DNA of 64,000 nucleotides, taken from NCBI RefSeq assembly GCF_000429725.1, contig NZ_KE386945.1, positions 65,959 through 129,958 on the forward strand. Reading direction: 5' to 3'. Shown here one piece after another: positions 17,467 to 26,550 of this stretch. This DNA is from Alkalicoccus chagannorensis DSM 18086 (GTDB lineage Bacteria > Bacillota > Bacilli > Bacillales > Salisediminibacteriaceae). Every line of letters starts with the position of its first letter. Position 1 is the stretch's first letter. A program made the position numbers and the translations under genes. The notes beneath the pieces were generated by a model. That model saw nothing but the letters and a program-made list of their open reading frames with translations. It searched no databases and had not been told where the DNA came from.

Positions 17467-19356
17467 ATGGCGAAGAAGGAATTCAAGGCGGAGTCCAAGC
17501 GTCTGCTGGAGATGATGGTCAACTCGATTTATTCGCAGAAAGAGATTTTTCTGCGTGAGCTGATTTCCAATGCCAGCGATGCGATTGATAAAATGTACTA
17601 CAAAGCGCTCACTGATGATGCGGTGGCTTTCCATCAGGATGACTTTTACATCCGGGTTCAGACGGATGAGGAGGCACGCACCCTGACGATTGAAGACACC
17701 GGGATCGGCATGACGGAGGAAGAGCTGGAGCAGAACCTCGGGACGATTGCGGAGAGCGGATCTCTCGCGTTTAAAAAGGAGACCGAAACAGAAGACGGCC
17801 GGGATATCATCGGCCAGTTCGGTGTCGGCTTCTACTCGGCGTTCATGGTTGCAGACCGGGTCGTTGTGGAAACGAAGTCGCTGGACAGTGACCAGGCGTA
17901 CCGCTGGGAATCCGACGGCGTGGAAGGCTACACGATTACACCCGGAAACAAATCAGAGACGGGGACGACGATCACGATTTACTTGAAGCAGGATGAAGAA
18001 GACAACGAAGACGACTTCAGCCAGTTTCTGCGGGAACAGCGCCTGAAGACGATCATCAAAAAGTACTCGGATTTTATCCGCTATCCGATTCTGCTGACGG
18101 TGACGAAAGAAGAGCCGGCCGGCGACGACAGCGAAGAAACGACGACGGTGCAGGAAGAAGAGACCGTCAACAGCATGGTGCCGATCTGGCGCAAAGACAA
18201 GTCCGAGCTGACGGACGAGGACTACACGAACTTCTACCATGAGAAGCATTACGGCTTCGATCAGCCGCTTAAGCACATTCATATCAATGTCGACGGCACG
18301 ATCCGCTACAGCTCGATTCTCTACATTCCGGAAACGACGCCGTTCGATTACTATTCCAAGGAGTTCGAAAAAGGGCTCGAACTTTATTCCAGCGGCGTGC
18401 TGATCATGGAAAAATGCCCGGATCTGCTGCCGGACTACTTCAGTTTCGTGAAGGGCATGGTGGATTCCGAGGACTTGTCGCTGAATATTTCCCGGGAAAT
18501 ACTGCAGCAGGACCGCCAGCTGAACATGATCGCGAAAAACATTAAAAGCAAAGTGAAAAAGGAACTGCAGAACATGCTGAAGAAAGACCGGGAGAACTAC
18601 GAGAAGTTCTACGAATCCTTTGGCCGTCAGCTGAAGTTCGGCGTGTACAATGATTTCGGTCAGCACAAAGATGACTTGAAAGACCTGCTGCTCTTCTATT
18701 CTTCCAGCGAGAAGAAGCTCGTCAGCCTCGCCGAATACGTGGAGCGCATGCCGGAGGAGCAGGAGTATATTTACTATGCTTCCGGAGAATCCATCGAGCG
18801 GATTGACCAGCTGCCGCAGGCGGAGCTCGTGAAAGACAAAGGCTATGAAATGCTCTATTTCACGGAAGAAGTCGACGAGTTTGCCATTAAAATGATGCGC
18901 GAATACGAAGGGAAAGAATTCAAGTCCGTATCGAGCGGTGATCTCGGGCTCGAAAGCGAAGAGGAAAAGAAAGAAAATGAAGAAGCCGCAACGGAATACA
19001 AAGAGCTGTTTGAAAAGATGAAAGGACAGCTCGACGGGAAGGTCAAAGACGTGCGTCTCTCCTCCCGCCTGAAAAGCCATCCGGTCTGCCTGACTGCCGA
19101 AGGGGAAGTGACGATCGAGATGGAGAAAATCCTCGCGCAGATGCCGGAAAACCAGGGCGTCCAGGCGGACAAAGTGCTGGAGATCAACCATCAGCACGAC
19201 GTTTTCGCTTCCTTGAAGCAGGCACACGAGAACAACGATGAAGCGACCCTGCAGCTGTACACGAACCTGCTGTACAACCAGGCCCGCCTGATTGAAGGGC
19301 TCTCCGTCGAAGACCCTGTCGCCTTCACAAACGATGTGTGCCGCATCATGAAATAA
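17467..19356 (+). CDS. htpG: Molecular chaperone HtpG (Hsp90)
   Basis: 629 residues, full length. It is an ATP-dependent cytoplasmic chaperone for late folding. The N-terminal GHKL ATPase motifs are clear: [13 protein letters not shown] (about residues 34-46), [13 protein letters not shown] and [13 protein letters not shown]. The middle domain contains [14 protein letters not shown] with its catalytic Arg, and the C-terminal dimerisation domain follows. AAAGGAG lies upstream of the ATG. The gene is preceded by a sigma-A promoter with a consensus CIRCE operator, giving HrcA control. That differs from B. subtilis, where htpG is not a CIRCE gene. It ends at a terminator shared with the convergent GH16 gene. 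Confidence 0.98.
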   Translation: MAKKEFKAESKRLLEMMVNSIYSQKEIFLRELISNASDAIDKMYYKALTDDAVAFHQDDFYIRVQTDEEARTLTIEDTGIGMTEEELEQNLGTIAESGSLAFKKETETEDGRDIIGQFGVGFYSAFMVADRVVVETKSLDSDQAYRWESDGVEGYTITPGNKSETGTTITIYLKQDEEDNEDDFSQFLREQRLKTIIKKYSDFIRYPILLTVTKEEPAGDDSEETTTVQEEETVNSMVPIWRKDKSELTDEDYTNFYHEKHYGFDQPLKHIHINVDGTIRYSSILYIPETTPFDYYSKEFEKGLELYSSGVLIMEKCPDLLPDYFSFVKGMVDSEDLSLNISREILQQDRQLNMIAKNIKSKVKKELQNMLKKDRENYEKFYESFGRQLKFGVYNDFGQHKDDLKDLLLFYSSSEKKLVSLAEYVERMPEEQEYIYYASGESIERIDQLPQAELVKDKGYEMLYFTEEVDEFAIKMMREYEGKEFKSVSSGDLGLESEEEKKENEEAATEYKELFEKMKGQLDGKVKDVRLSSRLKSHPVCLTAEGEVTIEMEKILAQMPENQGVQADKVLEINHQHDVFASLKQAHENNDEATLQLYTNLLYNQARLIEGLSVEDPVAFTNDVCRIMK

Positions 19357-19407
19357 CCGAAGAGGTTCCTTCCGGGGCCGACGCTGCCCGCTCTGGAACC
19401 ACAAAAA

Positions 19408-19444
19408 ACAAGCCGTCAGGACGATCTCGTCGCTGACGGCTTGT
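19408..19444. terminator. Bidirectional terminator between htpG and the GH16 gene
   Basis: Twelve-pair stem ACAAGCCGTCAG/CTGACGGCTTGT with A-rich and T-rich flanks, serving both convergent genes. Confidence 0.9.
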
Positions 19445-19459
19445 TTTTATTTTATCGGC

Positions 19460-20620
19460 TCACCAGCGCACCCAGTCGAGTTCGAGGTACGTATCTTCCT
19501 CCGTGCTGTTTCCCTCGAGCCAGGCCGGGTACCAGGCATTGATCATGAGCGGCATGTCCTCGTGCGGATAGCCGTCTTCCCAGGCAGCAAGCAGCTCGCC
19601 TTCCAGGTAGAAGCGCAGCTCGTCCGGATAGTAGTCAAACCGGTACTCGAGAAACGATGCGGTCGGATCACGTTCCATCGGCAGTTTTTCCTGCCGCGCA
19701 GTGTCCCCGTCTTCGTACGTTGTCAGCCAGATTTCGCTGTCGTCAGCCTGGTTGAACACTTCGATATCAATTTCATAATAATAATCAGGCGGAGCGTACA
19801 GGAAGAATCCCGTAATCGAACCCGGGGCATCAGGCAGCCGCATCTTCGCTTCATAGGACCCGTAGCCGGAAGCCGATTCGTGTTGCAGTTCTGCGCCGTC
19901 GTCTTCCCCTCCCGGGAGCCGCAGGCGGACCCCGCCGGCCTCTTCCACAAGCGGCGCCCGCAGCGCGGATCGACCGAGCGTCCGCCCATCGGACACTTGC
20001 CAGTTTTCCTCCCGGAGGTCCTCCATGTCGTCAGCACCGCGGCTGATCCGCAGTTCCTCGGCTGCCACCGCCTGCAGAACGGTCGTGCCGTCTTCATCAG
20101 ACAGCGTCAGGAGCAGCTCGTAATACCCGCTGAACGCTTCTTCCGGTATCGGCATCTCGATCGTCTGCTCGCCGTCTTCAAGCTCCCGGCTCCCGTCGGT
20201 GATTTCCGAAGGACCGTCGAACTGCCAGTGCAGCGTATACGAATCTTCTGTCTCGGCGGTCAGCGAAACGGTCAAGGCTTCTCCGGTCTGTGTGGCCATT
20301 TCTGACAGAGACAGTCCCCGAATCTCCAGCCGCTGCCGTTCGGTCGTTTTATACACCGGCCGCATGCTTGCTTCGTCTACGTCGAGCGCAAAGGACCACT
20401 GCCGGAGCAGCCACGCCGCTGCTGTATTGGCGGCATCCGCGGAAGCGCGGTGTACGTCAGCCGCCGTGGGCTGTTCCCGGTCGTCGTCCGAGACGCTGCA
20501 TCCGAGCAGCACGATCGAAAAAAGGAGCAGCCCGGCTGTCCGGACTCCTCGATGCAGAAGAAGATGACCCGTGTTCCGGCCCGCTCCCTTTTTCCGGCGG
20601 CTCCCTGGAGCATCCTTCAT
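19460..20620 (-). CDS. Lipoprotein with C-terminal GH16-type glucanase domain
   Basis: 386 residues. A basic N-terminus and a hydrophobic stretch end in the lipobox LLGC (about residue 41), so the protein should be lipid-anchored outside the membrane. A domain of unknown function (45-190) precedes a GH16-like domain (about 215-386): YGSYEAKMRLPDAPGSITGF and the catalytic-strand motif EIDIE (ExDxE, lichenase/xyloglucanase type), with the WYPAW segment near the end. A beta-glucan or similar polysaccharide is the likely substrate. ATG 20620 overlaps the VanZ-like stop as ATGA, so the two are coupled. Confidence 0.8.
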   Translation of the reverse strand: MKDAPGSRRKKGAGRNTGHLLLHRGVRTAGLLLFSIVLLGCSVSDDDREQPTAADVHRASADAANTAAAWLLRQWSFALDVDEASMRPVYKTTERQRLEIRGLSLSEMATQTGEALTVSLTAETEDSYTLHWQFDGPSEITDGSRELEDGEQTIEMPIPEEAFSGYYELLLTLSDEDGTTVLQAVAAEELRISRGADDMEDLREENWQVSDGRTLGRSALRAPLVEEAGGVRLRLPGGEDDGAELQHESASGYGSYEAKMRLPDAPGSITGFFLYAPPDYYYEIDIEVFNQADDSEIWLTTYEDGDTARQEKLPMERDPTASFLEYRFDYYPDELRFYLEGELLAAWEDGYPHEDMPLMINAWYPAWLEGNSTEEDTYLELDWVRW

Positions 20621-21057
20621 ACGTTCACTTCCTCTGCCGATTTCTTCCGGCTTCCTAACAGCCAGACGGCCGCTGCGAACACCCCGATGCAGACGCCGGT
20701 GCCGTTCAGCACGATGTCCAGGGCACGCGCGTCCCGAGTGAAAAATTCCTGGACGACTTCCACCGTGGTGACAAAGATCAGCATCGCCGCAACCGTCCAC
20801 GTGCGCAGGCCGAGCCAGAGAAAAAAGAGAAACGCCAGCAGAGCAGAGCTGAACACGTGCGCGATTTTGGAGAAGAGCAGGTCCTCATCCGTCTGCAGAT
20901 CGCCCACGTAACGGAGCGAGAAGAACCGCTCCCAGCTGACGTCGGTGGTGAATACAAATTGAATATGCTGGTCATACATAAATGCCGTGGAGCTGTAGGT
21001 CCACATGCCGGCGAGATAGAGCGCCAGCCAGATGCCGAAAAAGAGTCCCTTGATCAT
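20617..21057 (-). CDS. VanZ-like membrane protein
   Basis: 146 residues with four hydrophobic segments (about 4-22, 68-84, 88-104 and 118-136). KIAHVFSSALLAFLFFLWLG and the later EVVQEFFTRDARALDIVLNGTGVCIG match the VanZ family, whose members are linked to resistance to glycopeptides in enterococci but are mostly of unknown function. AGGAAAGGCAGG lies upstream of the ATG. The stop overlaps the start of the GH16-like lipoprotein gene, which suggests a joint role at the cell envelope. Confidence 0.85.
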   Translation of the reverse strand: MIKGLFFGIWLALYLAGMWTYSSTAFMYDQHIQFVFTTDVSWERFFSLRYVGDLQTDEDLLFSKIAHVFSSALLAFLFFLWLGLRTWTVAAMLIFVTTVEVVQEFFTRDARALDIVLNGTGVCIGVFAAAVWLLGSRKKSAEEVNV

Positions 21058-21103
21058 AGCGTGCCTGCCTTTCCTATTTCATTCCAGTATAGCATAGACG
21101 ACT

Positions 21104-21184
21104 AAAACCGCGAAGCGCCTTTTGGTCGTAACGGTTTGCGGCCGCCGTCTTCCTTTATGAGAACATATACATTCCCATACTGGA
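21104..21184 (+). repeat. Interspersed repeat family C, copy 1 (internally deleted)
   Basis: Keeps the family head (GCGAAGCGCCTTTTGGTCG) and tail (GCCGCCGTCTTCCTTTATGA, then ATATACATTCC) but lacks the central hairpin found in the other copies. Confidence 0.7.
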
Positions 21185-21204
21185 ACAGAAAGCAGGACCT
21201 TTCT

Positions 21205-22575
21205 CTACTCTTCCGGGAAATCCAGTTCGTCGGACCAGTCGTACGTCTCTTCTATAACCAGCGGGTCTTCCGGCCGGAACGAAGTGCTGCTGTGCTGGGA
21301 TAAATACGAAGCGAGCCAGACGTCGTCTTCTTCTTCATGGACAAAGTGCAGCCGGCCCGTAAAGCGATTTTCCACTTCTTCGGTCTTTTCGCCGTGACGG
21401 TACCAGTGTTCTTCCCGCAGCAGCTGATAAGAGACCGATGCCTCCCAGCCGTCCTCCCCTTCTTCCATCAGAAGGCTTTCCTGGTCCACGGTGATGGTGG
21501 AGACCGGGATGTCCTTTTTATAGCCGGCGGAACGCATGTAGCGGATCTGGAATTCAAACGAATCCCGCAGCGAACCGGTCACATGCGTGAGGGTATCGGG
21601 ATCATTCGTTACTTCAGCTTCGTTCACGTTCTGCATGAACCGGACGGTCTTCGCCAACAGCTGCTCTTCCAACTCCGGGCTGAATTCCTCCAGCGGCAGC
21701 TGAATCGGCTGACTGCTGCGGACCGTGACCGGCGCTGCGGCCGCCGTCCCTCCGGGAACATCGATTTCCCCGCTGACCTCGATCGAGCCATCATAGGATA
21801 GAGCTCCGAGCTGATACGCCTCCCCGGCAGGTACTTCCGCCTCTTCGCCGTTAATCGTCAGCGACATGTGCTCCAGGCTTTCCTCGATCCGGAGCGGGCC
21901 GGCGCCGGGATCAATCTCGACAATGAGTGGGTCTGCCGGTTTCACGAGGAGGTCCTCCGATTCATTCACGTGCGCATAGGGGCCATCATAAGTAAGGGTT
22001 GCTTCATACATGCCCGGGTGCAGCGGTCCATACTGCTCATGCACGTTGCTCCCGGGCTCATACCGTTCATCTGCCGTTTCGATTTCCAGACCGGAAAAGG
22101 CACCGTCCATATAGAAAAAAAGCGAAGGCAGCACGACCTCATAGCCGCCCAGCCAGCCATCCTGTTCTTCCAGCGCATAGGTTTCCGGCTCCGGCACTTC
22201 GGCTTCCGCCTTCATGAGAGCGGCCTGAGACCGCAGTTCCTGCAGCATCTCTTCCCGGTGCTCCTCGTCTTCCTGCATCAACCGCACGAAGGCCGCAGCA
22301 GAACTGTCCGTCACGTCGGCTTCTTCTGCGGTCATGAGGGTGGCGGCGCGCTCTGCATCTCCGGTAAGTACGGCTTCTTCCAGAGAGGCAATGATTTCAT
22401 CGGGATCATCCCATTGTGCTGCCAGCTGCGGAGCGCCGAAAAAAACAGCGAGCAGCAGGCCGAGCACAACAAAACTGATCCACTTACCCGGCCGGCGTCC
22501 CTTAGGGAGATCCTGGCCGCAGGATGGACAACGTTCTTGGTCTGCTGCTGCACCGCAGCGGGGACAGGTTTTCAT
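21205..22575 (-). CDS. TcaA-like zinc-ribbon membrane protein
   Basis: 456 residues. An N-terminal zinc ribbon (CPRCGAAADQERCPSCG, residues 4-20) is followed by one membrane helix (33-53) and a large acidic extracytoplasmic part. This domain order matches the TcaA/YvbJ family, whose staphylococcal member is tied to teicoplanin susceptibility and envelope stress. TcaA_second-like and C-terminal NTF2-like regions appear to lie at about 70-180 and 330-456. The ATG has AGGAGGG seven bases upstream. The next gene downstream is the VanZ-like one, separated by family C copy 1, so cotranscription is possible; no terminator is visible between them. Confidence 0.85.
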   Translation of the reverse strand: MKTCPRCGAAADQERCPSCGQDLPKGRRPGKWISFVVLGLLLAVFFGAPQLAAQWDDPDEIIASLEEAVLTGDAERAATLMTAEEADVTDSSAAAFVRLMQEDEEHREEMLQELRSQAALMKAEAEVPEPETYALEEQDGWLGGYEVVLPSLFFYMDGAFSGLEIETADERYEPGSNVHEQYGPLHPGMYEATLTYDGPYAHVNESEDLLVKPADPLIVEIDPGAGPLRIEESLEHMSLTINGEEAEVPAGEAYQLGALSYDGSIEVSGEIDVPGGTAAAAPVTVRSSQPIQLPLEEFSPELEEQLLAKTVRFMQNVNEAEVTNDPDTLTHVTGSLRDSFEFQIRYMRSAGYKKDIPVSTITVDQESLLMEEGEDGWEASVSYQLLREEHWYRHGEKTEEVENRFTGRLHFVHEEEDDVWLASYLSQHSSTSFRPEDPLVIEETYDWSDELDFPEE

Positions 22576-22725
22576 CGCGTTCCCTCCTTAATTAAGCTCA
22601 CGGACGAAGGAATATCTGTTAGGACTATTCCCCTGCCTGCACGCTTTCAAGCATGGAGAATGCTCCCAGATGCTTGTTTCGCTGCCGCACAGGGTATAGA
22701 ACAGGAGAAAAAGGGGGTTGGTACG

Positions 22726-23430
22726 TTGATCTGGGCAGGTTTTATGGGGGCACTCCTCTTCGCGTTCATTCATTTATATGGGCTGCGCTTCTCCCGCTTG
22801 TCTCCTGGCAGGCGAGGGCGCTGGATGTCGGCTGCTGGAGGGATTTCAATTGCGTATGTGTTTCTGCACATCAAACCGGAAATGCACACGCTCCAGCAGA
22901 CGCTGCAGGAGGAAAACATCACGTTTCTTCTTGAAGACTTTCATATCTACGCGGCGGCGCTGTTCGGCCTTCTGCTGTTCTACGGACTGGAAAAACAGGC
23001 CGCGGGCAAACACGAGCATACGGCTGTCTTCTGGTTCCGGATCCACGTCGCTGTGTTTGCCCTCTACAATGCGCTGATCGGCTACCTGCTCGTCCACGGC
23101 GGACAGGAAAACACAGCGGAACTCGCTCTCTATGTGTTCGCCCTTTCGCTTCATTTCATTTCAAGCGATCAGGCGCTCCGGGACTATCATCCGGATGAAT
23201 ACGACCACGAAGGCCGGTGGCTGCTCGCCGGATCCGTTCTGGCCGGGTATGCAGCCGGGCTGCTCGGTTCCGTCCCGCCGCTCATAGAAGCGCTGCTGTT
23301 CGGTACTGTCGCGGGCGCGCTGATTTTAACCGTCCTCCGCGAAGAACTGCCGTCGGAGAAGGAAAGTCATTTTCTCTCCTTTCTTGCAGGCGCGCTGCTG
23401 TACGCGGCGCTCCTGGTTATGATCTTTTAG
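22726..23430 (+). CDS. Polytopic membrane protein of unknown function
   Basis: 234 residues with seven or so hydrophobic segments. A His-containing segment (LYVFALSLHFISSDQAL) and a C-terminal pattern of Gly-rich helix, acidic loop LREELPSEKE and last helix are loosely reminiscent of ZIP metal transporters, but without enough identity to assign function. The frame is open much further upstream, antisense to the TcaA-like gene; AAGGGGG eight bases before TTG 22726 marks the true start. Divergent from the TcaA-like gene. Confidence 0.7.
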   Translation: MIWAGFMGALLFAFIHLYGLRFSRLSPGRRGRWMSAAGGISIAYVFLHIKPEMHTLQQTLQEENITFLLEDFHIYAAALFGLLLFYGLEKQAAGKHEHTAVFWFRIHVAVFALYNALIGYLLVHGGQENTAELALYVFALSLHFISSDQALRDYHPDEYDHEGRWLLAGSVLAGYAAGLLGSVPPLIEALLFGTVAGALILTVLREELPSEKESHFLSFLAGALLYAALLVMIF

Positions 23431-23560
23431 CAGTCAGGCCTAAGGTTAGCTTCAAAGAATACGGTACGGAAATAAGGCGCCGTGCCTGCCGCGCCGGGCG
23501 TTCCGCAGGGCCTGCCTTCAGCTATGCAACCGTCCCTCGGGAAAGAAGGGATTTTCAGAC

Positions 23561-23702
23561 GCTCCTCCTGCGGTTACTCGTCGCATCAAGTGCGTCTGCT
23601 CCTGCGGTTACTCGTCGCACGAAGCCCATTTGCTCCTGCGGTTACTCGTCGCACGAAGAGCTCTGCTCCTGCGGTTACTCGTCGCATCAAGCCCATTTGC
23701 TC
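23561..23702 (+). repeat. Four tandem units of 33-34 bases
   Basis: The core CTCCTGCGGTTACTCGTCGCA is repeated four times, starting at 23565, 23599, 23633 and 23666, with 12-13 variable bases between (TCAAGTGCGT, CGAAGCCCATT, CGAAGAGCT and TCAAGCCCATT types). Confidence 0.9.
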
Positions 23703-24046
23703 TCTTTTTCAAGTGCGGTATACGGCCGGTTAGATGCTGTTTCTACGTCTTGGGAGGCGTGGCCCAAATCTCGAGTCGAACCGTCCCAAAACAGCCCAAG
23801 AGCGGCGTGTTTTGGGCGTTCGCTGGCTCAATATGAAGCAGGTGGCTCCTTTTTCCTTCGGAGCGTCCCGCCTGCGTCTGGTACCCGCCCGCTTCAGGCA
23901 GGCAAGCGTCTCCTTTTTTCCGTGAAGCGACCCGCTTTCCTGTTAAGCGGCGTCTTCGGCTCTCCACCAGGAAGCAAGAACATTCCATGCTATCTTTTTT
24001 TACGCCAAGGAGTGGCGGGCGGTTTTTCGCTTTAGCCTCTGGTCCG

Positions 24047-24214
24047 GCAGAAACCGTGTCGACTCGACAGGCAAAGCCCGTCGCCCGGCCCCGCAAACCT
24101 CGACGCCCCGCGGAGAAAGCCTGTCGCCCCGGAGAAAAAGCGCGCCAAACGGCGTCGACCCCGCCATACGAAGCGAGAGGTACGTCGAGGTATGCACGCA
24201 ACCGTGTCGACTCA
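24047..24214 (+). repeat. Interspersed repeat family A, copy 3
   Basis: About 168 bases bounded by GAAACCGTGTCGACTC and CCGTGTCGACTC. It has the same internal GTCGCCCCGGAGAAAAAG unit and GAGGTACGTCGAGGTATGCA as copy 2. Confidence 0.8.
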
Positions 24215-24401
24215 CGCCAAAACCCCGCCACGACACTGCACCCTCTTCTCTACAGCAGCGGCACCGCACGTTTTCAAAGGGGGGAATAGGTTATTCCTTC
24301 TCCCCCTGCCGTGAACACAGTCGGCAGCGCGAAATGGTGCAAGCGGTTGCGCTATACAATACTTCGTCATCCACTCCTCCCACCCATGCAGTCCTTTTTC
24401 C

Positions 24402-24430
24402 AACAGCGGCGCTTCCGTCACGCCGCTGTT
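24402..24430 (-). terminator. Terminator of the first LuxR-type regulator
   Basis: Ten-pair stem AACAGCGGCG/CGCCGCTGTT overlapping the stop codon region of the gene at 24429. Confidence 0.7.
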
Positions 24431-25121
24431 ATTTTTCGTACTTCACCCAGCCTGCGCGGATGGCGTGTACAATGATGCCCGTCCGGTCTGCGGTGCCGAC
24501 GACCCGGATCAAGTTACTAATATAGCGTTTCACCGTTTTGACGGAGTAATACAACATTTCCGCCATTTCCTTCGTCGTACGTCCATCCAGCAGCAGCTGC
24601 AGGATGTCCATCTCCGCTTTTCGGAGCGGAGCATCCACCTCTTCCTTGATCAGCTTGAGCCTCTCCGCCGGCTCGCCTTTCCGCCGGTGATGCATGAGAC
24701 TGTCCGCCACATAGAAATTCAGCTCCGGCTCCAGCAGAAAGGCATGATCGATTACGATATCCAGCGCCCGGTCGCCATACATTGTAAACTTCTCCAAAGA
24801 GATCAACCCGGAAACGGGCAGGTGCAGAATCTTTCGGGACGATTCCAGCTTCGATGCCGGCGTCACGAAGATAATCCGCTTTTTCGTCCAGTCTACCTCG
24901 TGCTCCCGCTGCTGCTCATATTTAATGAGGGAAGCGGGATCCGATGAAAAGATGAACAAAATATCAAAACTACCCGCATACGTCTCGTCTTCTCCGGTAC
25001 ACAGCGCAAGCTCCTCATATCTGCCTGCCCCTTGATTTGTCTCATACACATCCTGAAAGTAGTGCTCGTACGCCTCTTCTCTGCAGACGAGCAGAATTCG
25101 TCCTAAGGATTTTGTAGACAT
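24429..25121 (-). CDS. LuxR-type response regulator-like transcription factor, paralogue 1
   Basis: 230 residues. The C-terminal LuxR helix-turn-helix (about 165-225) reads EMDILQLLLDGRTTKEMAEM, then LYYSVKTVKRYISNLI. The N-terminal half is as long as a receiver domain and has the hydrophobic strand pattern (FDILFIFSS, RIIFVTP), but the usual phosphorylation acidic cluster and Lys are not evident, so it may be a pseudo-receiver. CAGGAG lies seven bases before ATG 25121; an earlier ATG at 25127 is too close. Divergently paired with a second, similar regulator at 25426 and related to a third at 51574. Confidence 0.82.
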   Translation of the reverse strand: MSTKSLGRILLVCREEAYEHYFQDVYETNQGAGRYEELALCTGEDETYAGSFDILFIFSSDPASLIKYEQQREHEVDWTKKRIIFVTPASKLESSRKILHLPVSGLISLEKFTMYGDRALDIVIDHAFLLEPELNFYVADSLMHHRRKGEPAERLKLIKEEVDAPLRKAEMDILQLLLDGRTTKEMAEMLYYSVKTVKRYISNLIRVVGTADRTGIIVHAIRAGWVKYEK

Positions 25122-25425
25122 CTGCATTCTCCTGACATAAGCAAAGGTTGTGAGTTTATTGTTCTTCTATTGTACACTCTATGTATAAGGTTTTACAGTG
25201 ACAGGCCTGTAAACCTTTTCTACGCGAAGCTGCCGAACTGCATCTTTCATGAGAAACCTGCCACTCTGCGGAATGATTATAGGACCTATGGATTAACCGA
25301 TTATGAGAAAGTATGAGTAAAAAAGTGAATCTTCGTGAAAGGAACTAGCAAATTGATGTACTTCATGATACTTTTAGGAATAATGACATACTCAGACGAC
25401 TATACTGATATTGGGGGAGGATCCG
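25122..25425. promoter_or_regulatory. Shared control region of two divergent LuxR-type genes
   Basis: About 300 AT-rich bases between the divergent starts. It should hold both promoters; TATACT at about 25399-25404 is a possible -10 for the plus-strand gene. No clear operator palindrome. Confidence 0.4.
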
Positions 25426-26091
25426 ATGCTGAAAACTGTTGAACCCCAGCGTCTACTTTTTATTTCTCATCTACAGAATGAACAGATTGAGGAAGCGGAC
25501 CTCTACCTGCCGGACTCATATGATGTCACCTTCGCAGACACGTATGTTCAGGAGCAGGAAGAATACGACTGCTGTTTCTTTTTTCTGAACGATCCCGGAA
25601 GCCGTGCAGAACTACTGGAAGCGGCTTTCACCGATAAACAGAAAGTAGTGATTGTCACCCCGCAGGAGGACATCGACCGGTCATTTCACTCGCTCTTGTA
25701 TCCGATTTCCGGTCTGATCACCCTCGAATGGTTTATCTCCAATGCAGAGGCTGTCTGCAGCAGCCTGCAGCATCAGGACTTCTACCTGGAACCAGGCCTG
25801 CATCATCAGCTCGCAGACCAGCTCAGCCGGCTCCAGACGAAGGCAAAGCCGATCCGCCGCTTCCAGCTGGACGAACAGCAGATTCCAGCGGGCATGTCGG
25901 CCCGAGACCAGAAGCTGCTCACGTACTTGATCAATGGGTACAGCACCAGCCAGATTGCAGATGAAATGTATTACTCGGCCAAGACCGTCAAAAGCTACGT
26001 CAGTCATCTGATCCGCATGGTGCAGGTGCCCGACCGTACCGCCCTTGTGCTGCACGCCCTGAAAAACGAATGGGTTTACGACGAACGATAA
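25426..26091 (+). CDS. LuxR-type response regulator-like transcription factor, paralogue 2
   Basis: 221 residues with the same architecture as the gene at 24429: an N-terminal receiver-like half (RLLFISHLQ, CCFFFLNDPGS and VVIVTPQED strands) without a convincing phosphorylation site, and a C-terminal HTH (about 155-215), KLLTYLINGYSTSQIADEM followed by YYSAKTVKSYVSHLIRMV. GGGGGAGG lies five bases before ATG 25426. A strong terminator follows. The divergent arrangement suggests cross-regulation between the two paralogues. Confidence 0.82.
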   Translation: MLKTVEPQRLLFISHLQNEQIEEADLYLPDSYDVTFADTYVQEQEEYDCCFFFLNDPGSRAELLEAAFTDKQKVVIVTPQEDIDRSFHSLLYPISGLITLEWFISNAEAVCSSLQHQDFYLEPGLHHQLADQLSRLQTKAKPIRRFQLDEQQIPAGMSARDQKLLTYLINGYSTSQIADEMYYSAKTVKSYVSHLIRMVQVPDRTALVLHALKNEWVYDER

Positions 26092-26146
26092 GTACCGTCG
26101 GCAGACTTTTCCGCTCATGAGTAAACCGCTTTTTCAAAAAACTCGC

Positions 26147-26184
26147 AAAAGACCGCCTCAAACTTCCACTTGAGGCGGTCTTTT
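26147..26184 (+). terminator. Terminator of the second LuxR-type regulator
   Basis: Stem AAAAGACCGCCTCAA/TTGAGGCGGTCTTTT, 15 pairs, ending in a T run. Confidence 0.92.
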
Positions 26185-26494
26185 ATGTATGTCATCAAAT
26201 TATGCTAAAGAATGTATCTTCGCTGTACTGTATTTTCACTTAAGGCGATGTGATGTTTCACCGTGATAGTGGCAGAACATCCCCCCATCAGCTTCGCAAG
26301 CCAGCAGCAGCGGGGATGTTCAGCTGGTACCTGCCTGCGCGCCCTCCGAAAATTGCCGCTTCGTTCCTCACTTTCATACAACGAATACGGTCATTTCTTG
26401 TTACACAAGCCTTCCCAGGTGAGCTGTAGAAAAGTGCGCGAAGCTCATGTCGGATGCTGAGGAGAAATCGCGAAAAGAGGGATCTGCGGTATCA

Positions 26495-26527
26495 AGAAAA
26501 GAGATCACCGGTGCACCTTTCTCTTTT
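26495..26527 (-). terminator. Terminator of the serine hydrolase gene
   Basis: Stem GAAAAGAGA/TCTCTTTTC with an inner CACCGGTG palindrome, just downstream of the gene at 26551. Confidence 0.6.
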
Positions 26528-26550
26528 CAGCATGGAGGTGAAAAAACCCT

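Larger units (their letters stand above)
23431..24401. other. Gene-free region with tandem and interspersed repeats
   Basis: Almost 1 kb without a credible gene. It holds a four-unit tandem repeat (23561-23702) and family A copy 3; several long frames in it come from the GC-rich repeats. Confidence 0.6.
26092..26550. other. Intergenic region with two terminators
   Basis: Terminators of the two convergent genes lie at its ends. In between, a 10-pair inverted repeat (GAACATCCCC/GGGGATGTTC, about 26276-26312) with a 27-base loop is of unknown role. Confidence 0.5.

Noticed and set aside
17953..19404. 483-codon frame antisense to htpG
   Set aside because: htpG is certain; the antisense frame lacks start signals and motifs.
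21868..22725. Upstream extension of the 22726 membrane protein frame
   Set aside because: Runs antisense through the TcaA-like gene; the ribosome site at TTG 22726 marks the real start.
23561..23702. CRISPR-like array
   Set aside because: Only four units, intervals of 12-13 bases are too short for spacers and two of them are nearly the same; no cas genes.
26276..26312. Riboswitch or small RNA around the GAACATCCCC inverted repeat
   Set aside because: A single stem with a long loop, no T run and no downstream gene in a suitable orientation.
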